Assembly (NCBI GenBank): GCA_027082925.1
Contig: JALWTD010000014.1
Span: forward strand, 1 to 64,000
Direction: 5' to 3'
Length of the DNA stretch: 64,000 nt
Origin: Flavobacteriaceae bacterium
GTDB taxonomy: Bacteria > Bacteroidota > Bacteroidia > Flavobacteriales > Flavobacteriaceae
The position numbers and the translations under genes are program-made. Shown one piece after another: positions 1 through 6,280 of this stretch. Position 1 is the first letter of the stretch, and each line of letters starts with the position of its first letter. Under the pieces are notes generated by a model. It was given only the letters and a program-made list of their open reading frames with translations, did no database searches and was not told where the DNA came from.

Positions 1-329
1 TTGCGTTTAGATGGCAAAAAAACAATTTTTTAGCACAGACACCTTTTTGGGAAAAGATTGGACCAGAACGCTTACAAGACCAAAGTTATAGGTACAAAAG
101 GAAAAGAGCTTATTAGATTAAAAACAATCTTAGAGATTAACTTTCAGTTTCCAAAAAGAGAACATCTTTTCGGTTAAATCATTCCAAAGTTGAAAGTACA
201 AGACAGTTTTCGATGCGTTTAAATCCCCAAAAAGGATTTCTACTAAAATGTTTTTTAAAAACTCACCTAACTAACCTGCAAATCGTTTCCATAAAAGCTA
301 AAAACTTCCTTCGGCACTATTACAGGCAA
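1..329 (-). mobile_element. Partial fifth integron-like cassette, cut by the window edge
   Basis: The cassette begins at the crossover point inside the box at 324-330 (minus strand GTTGCCT) and continues beyond position 1. On the cassette strand I see no reading frame longer than about 20 codons. On the plus strand an open frame of 37 codons enters at position 3 and stops at 114-116; it has no start and I do not recognise it. It could be the tail of an opposite-facing gene or chance. The matching R'' box (plus strand GTTGCCT) is not present here, so the cassette must end to the left of the window if the array logic holds. Confidence 0.45.
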
Positions 330-457
330 CGGTGTGTGTAAGATTTCGTTGCGTGAAATTAGCGATAAACTTCACAAGTACAAAACCAACTTGAAAATCC
401 GATAGGATTTTCCTAAGTAAGCCAAGACTTAGCAATGAATTTTACACGTTGTTGTAA
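324..457 (-). repeat. attC-like recombination site 4 (after cassette 4)
   Basis: Imperfect inverted repeat of 134 bp. Outer boxes are AGGCAAC (324-330) and GTTGTAA (451-457). On the cassette strand it reads R'' TTACAAC, spacer AAC, L'' GTGTAA, and at the other end L' TTACAC, spacer ACACC, R' GTTGCCT. The 3-nt versus 5-nt spacer is the same asymmetry as in the other sites. The inner part carries a perfect hairpin GAAAATCC-GATA-GGATTTTC (393-412) almost identical to that of site 3. The outer boxes do not pair with each other because each belongs to a different cassette. Confidence 0.8.
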
Positions 458-1072
458 AACGTTTTTAATTCAAATATTCAACATCAGTCCGAACTTTTTT
501 CCGCCATACTTTTCCGTATTTTTCGTCCATAAGTTCAAATATTCGTTGATTATATATTTTTATACATTCGTCAATTGGTGGTTCACAACCAAAATCGTAA
601 TATTTAATTCTAAATTTTTTCTCAAATCGGTTATCAGATGATGTATTTCCAATAGGTGCGATTGAACCAAAAAGCAATAATTTCGGTTTTCCATTTTTCC
701 AGTCAGATTCCGCTTGTTCAGCATTATATTTACAATCTGCTTTTAATTCAAATGTTAAGTTATTAATTCCGCTTTTTGTTTCTACATCAAATTTTTGTTT
801 TCCATAACCAAATGCTGAAATTTCTATAACATACTTTTTATTCGGTTCAAGATATTCAATTCGGAAATTACCCAAACTGTCTGCGATGGTCAAAGGTTGT
901 TTTGTAATCAATTCTTTAACGTAAATTTCCGAAATCGGTTTTTCGCCAGTTATTCCACTTATAACTTTTCCGTTGATTTCAGTTTGTCCATAAGTGAGTC
1001 CGCAAACTAAAATTAAAGTCAGTTTGAGGAATATTTTCTTTATGTTCGGGTTTTTCATCAAATGTTTTACAA
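330..1072 (-). mobile_element. Integron-like cassette 4 (secreted protein)
   Basis: Segment between the crossover points of sites 3 and 4. It starts on the minus strand with TTGTAAAAC, and its own R'' region near its 3' end reads GTTTTACAAC (451-460 on the complement), a 10-base complement of the start including the junction G. It carries one gene (465-1058), whose start codon lies 15 nt after the junction and whose stop lies 7 nt before R''. There is no room for a promoter ahead of the gene, so expression probably depends on read-through from upstream cassettes or the integrase transcript. Confidence 0.75.
465..1058 (-). CDS. Secreted protein with carboxypeptidase-regulatory-like domain
   Basis: A protein of 197 residues starting at the ATG at 1058, one codon inside the longest frame (which begins with TTG). 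A signal peptide covers about residues 1-25 (basic start, hydrophobic core, end at TYGQ). Residues about 27-105 resemble the beta-sandwich carboxypeptidase-regulatory-like domain common in Bacteroidota (GKVISGITGEKPISE, later SLGNFRIEYLEPNKKYVIE). The C-terminal 90 residues contain two cysteines in a CEPPIDEC pattern and no domain I recognise. It is the only gene of cassette 4. Function is unknown; a periplasmic or surface location is inferred from the signal peptide. Confidence 0.75.
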   Translation of the reverse strand: MKNPNIKKIFLKLTLILVCGLTYGQTEINGKVISGITGEKPISEIYVKELITKQPLTIADSLGNFRIEYLEPNKKYVIEISAFGYGKQKFDVETKSGINNLTFELKADCKYNAEQAESDWKNGKPKLLLFGSIAPIGNTSSDNRFEKKFRIKYYDFGCEPPIDECIKIYNQRIFELMDEKYGKVWRKKVRTDVEYLN

Positions 1073-1198
1073 CGGGTTTGTATATGGTTTGTTGCGTGAT
1101 TTAAGCACCTAATTTAGTAAATAAAAACCGAATAGAAAATCCGCGAGGATTTTCGTAAGTAGGCTAGAACTAGCAATAAATTATATACGGTGTTCTAC
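1067..1198 (-). repeat. attC-like recombination site 3 (after cassette 3)
   Basis: Imperfect inverted repeat of 132 bp. Outer boxes are TTACAAC (1067-1073) and GTTCTAC (1192-1198). On the cassette strand: R'' GTAGAAC, spacer ACC, L'' GTATAT, then L' ATATAC, spacer AAACCC, R' GTTGTAA. Inside is a perfect hairpin GAAAATCC-GCGA-GGATTTTC (1135-1154), shared with site 4, followed by a conserved stretch around TAAGTAGGCTAGAACTAGCA. The outer boxes match only in AAC/GTT, as expected when neighbouring cassettes have different box sequences. Confidence 0.82.
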
Positions 1199-1210
1199 GC
1201 AGTTTTTTAT

Positions 1211-1678
1211 TCAATTATATCCTTCTTTTCGGTGTTTTTCAGAAATTGTAGGTTCTGCATAACCTATGATTTCAGCATTTTCCATTCGGTCAAGTTCTTT
1301 TTTAATTGGTCTATAATTTAATTTTTCTGGAATTTCCATTGAAAAATACCCTTCTTTTGCTTTTTCCGATTCACAGCCCAATTTGTGAAATATTTCTCGA
1401 ATATCATTTGTCTTTGTTTCTTTGTTCATAATAACAACTTGAACGACTGTTCTTCCAGAATATTCAACAGTTTTTCTATAAGACAGCATTTGTTCGGTTT
1501 CGTCAAATTCTGCAAATACAATATCTTCTGATGCAACCAAAGGAATATAAAAAGGTATGTTATCAATTCTATACAATCCTTTTTCTTGATTAACAATATC
1601 TGCCCAAACAGTTTCCACCATTTGCTCGTCAAAAATATTGCTATAAAAATTGAATAGAATCTTTACTTTTTTATCCAC
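1211..1678 (-). CDS. DUF4265 domain-containing protein
   Basis: A soluble protein of 155 residues with no signal peptide or membrane segment. The N-terminal half (VKILFNF, then VETVWADIV, YRIDNIPFYIP, ASEDIVFAEFDE) fits my memory of the DUF4265 family, small proteins of unknown function often found in accessory DNA. The start ATG is one base from the stop of the upstream gene at 1680, so the two are translationally linked within one cassette. The stop lies 12 nt before the R'' box of site 3. Function is unknown; co-packaging with a membrane protein suggests they act together, perhaps in immunity or stress, but this is inference only. Confidence 0.7.
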   Translation of the reverse strand: MDKKVKILFNFYSNIFDEQMVETVWADIVNQEKGLYRIDNIPFYIPLVASEDIVFAEFDETEQMLSYRKTVEYSGRTVVQVVIMNKETKTNDIREIFHKLGCESEKAKEGYFSMEIPEKLNYRPIKKELDRMENAEIIGYAEPTISEKHRKEGYN

Positions 1679-1679
1679 T

Positions 1680-2072
1680 TTAATTTTTTGTTATTAATTT
1701 AAATTCCGATTTGTCAATCATATTTTTCAATTCCAAGTATGTAATTCCATTCAGTTCAATTTTTCCGTTTTTAGGTCTATAAATTTCCACTTTGGATTCA
1801 GTTCCGTTTTGATAAATCCAATTATATAAATCAGTTGAATCTTTCTTTTGAGTTCTGATGTTAATTCGTTTCCAATTTTTCTCAATTATTCCAAATTCAG
1901 ACGTTTTTTTGTTTACAATTATATCTCCGTTTTCAGATTCATAATATATTTCTTGAAGGTCGCCATAATGGTCTTCAATTTCCATTGCATAAAGTCCAAA
2001 ACCTATAAATCCAACAATTCCAATTAAAGCAATAATTGTTGTCAGAATTATGATTTTTACTCGTCTTTTCAT
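1680..2072 (-). CDS. Small single-pass membrane protein, unknown function
   Basis: A protein of 130 residues starting MKRRVKIIILTT at 2072. A basic N-terminus precedes one hydrophobic segment (about residues 6-30), then a hydrophilic domain of about 100 residues rich in charged residues (ESENGDIIVN, KKDSTDLYNWIYQNG), predicted to be outside the cytoplasm. A longer in-frame start at 2186 exists, but its extra 38 residues are translated from the attC-like site 2 and are rejected. I do not recognise the family. It is the first gene of cassette 3 and abuts the DUF4265 gene. Confidence 0.65.
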   Translation of the reverse strand: MKRRVKIIILTTIIALIGIVGFIGFGLYAMEIEDHYGDLQEIYYESENGDIIVNKKTSEFGIIEKNWKRINIRTQKKDSTDLYNWIYQNGTESKVEIYRPKNGKIELNGITYLELKNMIDKSEFKLITKN

Positions 2073-2089
2073 TGTTTTGGTCAAATTGC

Positions 2090-2218
2090 GTAGAACGGTC
2101 TGGCTATGCGTAGTGCGGGTTTTTGAAACTATACACTTAAATTTATCACTCATTTTATTTATTGCTTCAATGTTCATATTTAGCACTTTACCCGCATTAC
2201 GAATAGCCTTTGTTGGGC
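2090..2218 (-). repeat. attC-like recombination site 2 (after cassette 2)
   Basis: Imperfect inverted repeat of 129 bp. Outer boxes GTAGAAC (2090-2096) and GTTGGGC (2212-2218). Arms extend inward as GGCTATGCGTAGTGCGGG against CCCGCATTACGAATAGCC with few mismatches. On the cassette strand: R'' GCCCAAC (fits RYYYAAC), spacer AAA, L''; L', spacer AGACC, R' GTTCTAC. The loop shares CAATGTTCATATTTA with site 1, placing sites 1 and 2 in one subfamily. Confidence 0.85.
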
Positions 2219-4058
2219 GTTCGTTATTCTTCTTTTAATTTTTTTATTACTGCTTCAAAGATACCTTTGTAAGTCCCATCTTTCTTTAACCATTTATTAG
2301 TATCATTTGGCAACCATTCTTCGCCTTGAAACTTTTTAGCTTGTTTCATTACATCCAATAAATACTGTAACGCTTTAATTTCTTTAATTACGAAATCGTC
2401 AAAATCTGAATTTAGATTTAAAGTATATCTTTCATTTGGATTTAAATATTCATAAGGAATAAAATCTAGAAGTTCGGCAGATAAATTTTCAATTGTATCT
2501 ACTTTATGTATTTTATCTTGGAAAAAATATAAAGCAGAAAGTGAAAGTAAAACATCATTAATATAGTTATTCCATAATATTTCAAAATTATTATACTTCT
2601 CATTTTTTATGTCATTTACTCTTTCAGAAACTCGATATGCAAATATGAGTTTATAAAATTGATCATCTTCATTTTTAGAAGTATCAAATATTTTATCATA
2701 GTAAAAATCAGAGAAAACCAATTTATGACGTCCTACGGTTGATATTGGCAATTGTAGATAAAATGACAAATATGAAACACCTAAATCTAAATTTCTAATT
2801 TTTAAGTGCATAGGGCTCTTTCCAAAAGGATTTCTATATTTTTTCTTGTTAACCGTTGCCCATTCTCCATCTTTTTTATCATAAAATATTCCGACCTTAT
2901 CAAGATGTTCAAATATCTTGTTTTGTATTCTATCACCAGAATGAAGGTCTCTTGCACTAATTGCATTTTGACTATTGCTTGCAACAGCTATATCCATAGA
3001 TATTTTTGAAGTCTTTCTTTTATCTTTTATTTTCGTTAATCGAAGTAAAATTTGAACATTATCAGGTAAGTCATTTACAATTCTTGTTAGTGTTTTTGCA
3101 GTTTGTCCTCCATTAACAATTTGAAAGTTTTTAATTGTCAATGTATTATTGTCATTTATTTGAAAATCTTGACAAACACCATTAATTCCATTGTTTAAAA
3201 TCCAAAAATTTGATTTTTCTCCTTTTGAATATTCTTTCTTTATTTTAGAATTTATTTCATTTTCGCCTTTGTAATATCTAACGTTTAATGCTAGTATTAA
3301 TTCTTTTTTATCTTCTATTATTGGTTTTAGAGAATTGGCATAAATTGTGGTTACAATTGTTTCTAGTTCCGTTTCTTCATTATCAAAATAGGTTAGTTTT
3401 TTTGTGAAAATTTCATTTTCTACAAACTTTAATTCTACTTCATTTTTTGGCACTTCAATGTCATCATATAATTCTTCCAATTCTTGATAATTATAATATC
3501 GAATATCAAAATTTATATTTTTATCTTTATAGTTTGTGTGAAGTGCTTTAATATCTGTCTTGATATTTCCTTTAAAATCATAATCAATGTAGTAAAAAGT
3601 TATGTAAAAATTATTATCATTAATATTTTGCGGTGTCAAAATTTGCGATATCTCTTCATTAATCACTTTTTGAAGTTTGTGATTTGCAGATAAATTTTCA
3701 TCAGAAATGCCAATAATCCAATCAATAAAACGTTTGTTTTTCTTTATTTCATCTGTATTAAGTAATTGGTTTTTAGAATACTTAAATTGAAAAACTAAAA
3801 TTTCATTGTTCTTCTGATTTGTAAAAATGGCATCGTTACCCAAGTCATTTGCCATATCCACAATATGGTCTTTTACAAATTGGTCAAAATCACTACCATC
3901 ATACTCGAAGTCAATTATTTTATTAAAACATTCTTTAATGATAAAATGCCCAAAAGCAGTCCCATCATTTTGATAATTCTCTCTTGCTGTTAGTTCAGCA
4001 ACTTGCTCTTTTATTCTATCGTAAAATTCCATACTATATCTATTTTAATGACGCCCAA
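2096..4058 (-). mobile_element. Integron-like cassette 2 (AIPR defence gene)
   Basis: Segment between the crossovers of sites 1 and 2. Its minus-strand start TTGGGCGT matches its own R'' region ACGCCCAAC (2212-2220 complement) over 9 bases including the junction G. It carries a single gene, AIPR, starting 27 nt after the junction and ending 5 nt before R''. There is no promoter-sized gap ahead of it. Confidence 0.8.
2224..4032 (-). CDS. AIPR-family abortive phage infection protein
   Basis: A protein of 602 residues. The central region carries the AIPR hallmark, NNGINGVCQDF followed by IVNGGQTAKTL (about residues 279-315), and the overall length fits the family. Members were named for abortive infection phage resistance and are seen beside restriction-modification and other defence genes; a biochemical activity is not settled to my knowledge. 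The N-terminal 200 residues include a DFDQFVKDHIVDMANDLGNDAIF segment-like region with acidic and EILVFQFKYSKN residues that resemble a restriction-endonuclease-like fold (D then xFQxKxS); that reading is tentative. It is the sole gene of cassette 2 and follows an R-M cassette, so a phage defence role is a reasonable inference. Confidence 0.82.
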   Translation of the reverse strand: MEFYDRIKEQVAELTARENYQNDGTAFGHFIIKECFNKIIDFEYDGSDFDQFVKDHIVDMANDLGNDAIFTNQKNNEILVFQFKYSKNQLLNTDEIKKNKRFIDWIIGISDENLSANHKLQKVINEEISQILTPQNINDNNFYITFYYIDYDFKGNIKTDIKALHTNYKDKNINFDIRYYNYQELEELYDDIEVPKNEVELKFVENEIFTKKLTYFDNEETELETIVTTIYANSLKPIIEDKKELILALNVRYYKGENEINSKIKKEYSKGEKSNFWILNNGINGVCQDFQINDNNTLTIKNFQIVNGGQTAKTLTRIVNDLPDNVQILLRLTKIKDKRKTSKISMDIAVASNSQNAISARDLHSGDRIQNKIFEHLDKVGIFYDKKDGEWATVNKKKYRNPFGKSPMHLKIRNLDLGVSYLSFYLQLPISTVGRHKLVFSDFYYDKIFDTSKNEDDQFYKLIFAYRVSERVNDIKNEKYNNFEILWNNYINDVLLSLSALYFFQDKIHKVDTIENLSAELLDFIPYEYLNPNERYTLNLNSDFDDFVIKEIKALQYLLDVMKQAKKFQGEEWLPNDTNKWLKKDGTYKGIFEAVIKKLKEE

Positions 4059-4183
4059 CGGTTTGTATAAGAATAGTAGCCGATTTCGGAAGCAGAATTT
4101 TTCAATTTACTACTAATATTATTGCGTGCTACAATGTTCATATTTACTACCATTTCGGCTATTATTTTTATACTTTGTTGGGC
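4053..4183 (-). repeat. attC-like recombination site 1 (after cassette 1)
   Basis: Best-preserved site, 131 bp. Outer boxes GCCCAAC (4053-4059) and GTTGGGC (4177-4183) are perfectly complementary and match the attC consensus RYYYAAC/GTTRRRY exactly. The next arms GTATAAGAATAGTAGCCGA (4065-4083) and its near complement (4155-4173) differ at two positions. Spacers are AAA after R'' and AAACC before R' (cassette strand). R'' followed by AACAAA resembles the start of Vibrio cholerae repeats, from memory. The methyltransferase stop codon lies inside L''. Confidence 0.9.
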
Positions 4184-5376
4184 ACAGTACCTCTTGTTTT
4201 TAATTCTTCAATTTTCAATTTATCTGATTTGATTATTTCTACATCAGATATTAATTCAAATAATCGATTGCTTTTAGTTTCTTTTTTAGTTTGAATAACA
4301 ATCTTTAAATTATATTCTTTTCCTTGACAAGATTTTTCAAGTTTTTCGATAGCATCATCTAAAGTTTCATTTTTACCTTGAATTTTTATAGGAACAGGTT
4401 TTTCTTTAAAGTGATTCTTTAAAAAGCCATCAATTCCAGAATTTCTTTGTACTGGTAGAGCATCTATACTTTTTAAAATAGCTAATTCGTAATCTGTCTT
4501 TTCAAGATAACTTTTAGCACCTTTCTTTAAAAGAGTAGAATTAGTAATTATCATTTCTTCTAATCTTCTTTTGGCAAGTTCTACAGCATCTTTTGAAGCA
4601 TCTATTCCAATAAAATTTCTTTCCATTGATTTCGCAGCAACACAAGTTGTTCCACTTCCACAAAATGGGTCAACAACCAAATCTCCTTTATCTGTAACAA
4701 TCTTAATAATCTCTTTTAGTAACAAAACAGGTTTTTGAGTTGGATAGCCAACTCTTTCTTTCGCCTTAGGATTCAAATATGGAATTTCCCAAGTGTCAGA
4801 CAATGGAACACCTTTCTTTTCTTTGCCTAAAACAATCTTTCCATTTTCATCTGTTTTATAAACAGACTTACCGTTATTAGTTCTTTTTCTATCTTGTAAG
4901 ATTTGGTCAATATTGGTCGTTGGTGCGTAATCTGTATAATATTGGTTAAATTTAAAATCTTTACTTTTTGAGTAGAAATATATATTTTGATGAGAATTTA
5001 AAAGACCTTTTTTTGAATTTGACCATCTTTTATAACTCCAAATTATTTCACTTCTAAAGTTTTTCATTCCAAAAACTTTATCTAAAGTTACTCGAATATA
5101 ATGTGAAGCAACTTTGTCGCAATGTAGAAATACACTACCTGAGCTTTTAAGAACTCTTTTACACTCGATAAGACAAGATTCTATTAAACCTAAATAGTCA
5201 TCTAAAGATTCCCAACTATCACTAAATTCGTATTTTTTACTCTCATCTCTTGTTACCAAAGAATGTTTTTTTTGAGTAAAAAATGGTGGGTCAAAATAAA
5301 TCAAGTCAACTGAATTAGAATCTAATTCAGTTAATCTTTTAATGCAGTTTCCTTCGTATATTTTATTTAGTTCCAT
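4168..5376 (-). CDS. Site-specific DNA methyltransferase (beta class, N6-A or N4-C)
   Basis: A protein of 402 residues. Catalytic motif IV DPPF lies near residue 29 (LIYFDPPFFTQKKH) and the AdoMet motif I FCGSGTT near residue 236, an order typical of beta-class amino-methyltransferases. The last 110 residues form an extra domain of unknown fold, perhaps for target recognition. The gene overlaps the 3' end of the endonuclease gene by 14 bp, and it would protect host DNA from that enzyme. The last codons (V P N K V stop) are the R'' box, spacer and L'' of attC-like site 1, so the C-terminus depends on the recombination site. If the ApaLI assignment of the partner is right, the target would be GTGCAC; this is inference. 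Confidence 0.88.
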   Translation of the reverse strand: MELNKIYEGNCIKRLTELDSNSVDLIYFDPPFFTQKKHSLVTRDESKKYEFSDSWESLDDYLGLIESCLIECKRVLKSSGSVFLHCDKVASHYIRVTLDKVFGMKNFRSEIIWSYKRWSNSKKGLLNSHQNIYFYSKSKDFKFNQYYTDYAPTTNIDQILQDRKRTNNGKSVYKTDENGKIVLGKEKKGVPLSDTWEIPYLNPKAKERVGYPTQKPVLLLKEIIKIVTDKGDLVVDPFCGSGTTCVAAKSMERNFIGIDASKDAVELAKRRLEEMIITNSTLLKKGAKSYLEKTDYELAILKSIDALPVQRNSGIDGFLKNHFKEKPVPIKIQGKNETLDDAIEKLEKSCQGKEYNLKIVIQTKKETKSNRLFELISDVEIIKSDKLKIEELKTRGTVPNKV

Positions 5377-6157
5377 TCTCTGGTGTTCTTTTGTCAGCTA
5401 TTTTTGTTAAAATTTCTTTTAAGTCAAAACCACTATAACTTTTAATGAATTCCCAAGCTTCTTCTCCACCATAATATTGTCCTTTTACTCCTTCGTAAAT
5501 TGTTTTCAAAGTAGCTTGTATTCTTATAGCCTGTTCTCTTTGTGGATAGTAGAACATAACACGAATAGGAATATAACCGTGACTTTCAATTGATTTAACT
5601 CTAGTGTGTTCTTTGGTTATATGATCTCCGTCAGTTGTTGCATCACGCCATTTAATTTCTATTGCATTGTTGCCGTCTAAAAAGTCAATTTCAAATGTCT
5701 TTGGTCTTTGTCCGTGATTATTTTTTACAAGAGTTTTTCCCCCATCAACATTTTTAAACTTTAAACACAAAGAAGCAGCATCTTCTAGAAAAGAACCTGC
5801 ATATTTATAAAGAAAACGTCCTGTATTTTGATATTCGTCTATTAGCTGACCTTCAACTGTTGTTATGCCTAGAACTCTATAAATCAAATAATGTGAATTA
5901 TCATCTGCTTTCATTTCTTGTTTTCGGTTCTCAATTTTAGAGTTTAGATTTCTAGCATATTCTTCAGCAAGCACTTCTATTTTTTTAGTTAATAATTCAA
6001 GTCCTTTACCAGATTTAATTGCTTCTTTTATTTCATTGTTTCCATATATTTGTGCTTCTTCCATCAATATACTTTTACTTTTCCCCTTAGTTTCCAAACC
6101 AATATTTTTGCAATATTCTACTAATTCAGATTTATTTAATCGTTCAATTTTAGCCAT
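5363..6157 (-). CDS. ApaLI-like type II restriction endonuclease
   Basis: A protein of 264 residues. The centre contains a PD-(D/E)XK-type signature: FEIDFLDGNNAIEIKWRDAT (about residues 165-185), where the first acidic residues and EIK supply the metal site. The flanking text, TDGDHITKEHTR and IPIRVMFYYPQREQAI, matches my memory of the ApaLI family (GTGCAC cutter), but I could not search. The N-terminus has a SAP-like helical start (LNKSELVEYCKNIGLETKGK) that may bind DNA. It overlaps the methyltransferase gene by 14 bp and is translated first, an order that requires the methylase to accumulate quickly on cassette entry. Confidence 0.8.
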   Translation of the reverse strand: MAKIERLNKSELVEYCKNIGLETKGKSKSILMEEAQIYGNNEIKEAIKSGKGLELLTKKIEVLAEEYARNLNSKIENRKQEMKADDNSHYLIYRVLGITTVEGQLIDEYQNTGRFLYKYAGSFLEDAASLCLKFKNVDGGKTLVKNNHGQRPKTFEIDFLDGNNAIEIKWRDATTDGDHITKEHTRVKSIESHGYIPIRVMFYYPQREQAIRIQATLKTIYEGVKGQYYGGEEAWEFIKSYSGFDLKEILTKIADKRTPENGTK

Positions 6158-6194
6158 TTATTCTATGTTCTTTTTATCGATTTCTAATTATTTT

Positions 6195-6202
6195 CAAAGA
6201 TA
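6195..6202 (-). promoter_or_regulatory. Candidate -7 promoter element of cassette 1
   Basis: On the minus strand this is TATCTTTG, a full match to the Bacteroidota -7 element TAnnTTTG, 38 nt ahead of the endonuclease start codon. No clear -33 TTTG was seen about 19 nt upstream, so it is only a candidate. Confidence 0.4.
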
Positions 6203-6240
6203 TGAAATTTAAATGAGTTTTCGGTATTAGTCCGTATTGT

Positions 6241-6275
6241 GCCCAACTTGTTATATCCATCCAAATATAACAATT
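6241..6275 (-). repeat. Candidate attI / dif-like site
   Basis: The first GTTGGGC junction (minus strand, 6247-6241) is preceded by an inverted repeat: TTGTTATAT (6248-6256) and ATATAACAA (6265-6273) separated by 8 nt (CCATCCAA). Taken as 11-bp arms (6246-6256 and 6265-6275) they match at 10 of 11 positions, which is the architecture of a Xer dif site (two 11-bp arms, 6-8 bp centre). It lies directly downstream of the recombinase stop codon and directly upstream of cassette 1, the position expected for attI. Confidence 0.6.
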
Positions 6276-6280
6276 TATTA

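Larger units (their letters stand above)
1073..2095 (-). mobile_element. Integron-like cassette 3 (DUF4265 and membrane protein)
   Basis: Segment between the crossovers of sites 2 and 3. Its 5' end on the minus strand is TTCTACGCA; its own R'' region is TGCGTAGAAC (1192-1201 complement), a 10-base complement including the junction G. It carries two tightly linked genes (1680-2072 and 1211-1678) with no attC-like site between them, so it is a two-gene cassette. The first start codon lies about 23 nt after the junction. Confidence 0.78.
4059..6246 (-). mobile_element. Integron-like cassette 1 (restriction-modification pair)
   Basis: First cassette after the attI candidate. The minus-strand start TTGGGCAC matches its own R'' region GTGCCCAAC (4177-4185 complement) over 9 bases including the junction G. 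It carries two overlapping genes: an ApaLI-like endonuclease and a beta-class DNA methyltransferase. Unlike cassettes 2-4 it has an 84-nt leader between junction and start codon, with a TATCTTTG promoter-like element, so it may carry its own promoter. Confidence 0.8.

Noticed and set aside
2073-2186. Longer start for the small membrane protein gene (38 extra residues)
   Set aside because: The extra part is translated from attC-like site 2; the ATG at 2072 directly precedes a basic start and hydrophobic segment.
324-4183. The long inverted repeats read as ordinary terminators, IS ends or a CRISPR array
   Set aside because: They have 7-bp outer boxes, asymmetric spacers and about 70-nt centres, no T-run, no transposase between them, and no regular short repeat-spacer pattern.
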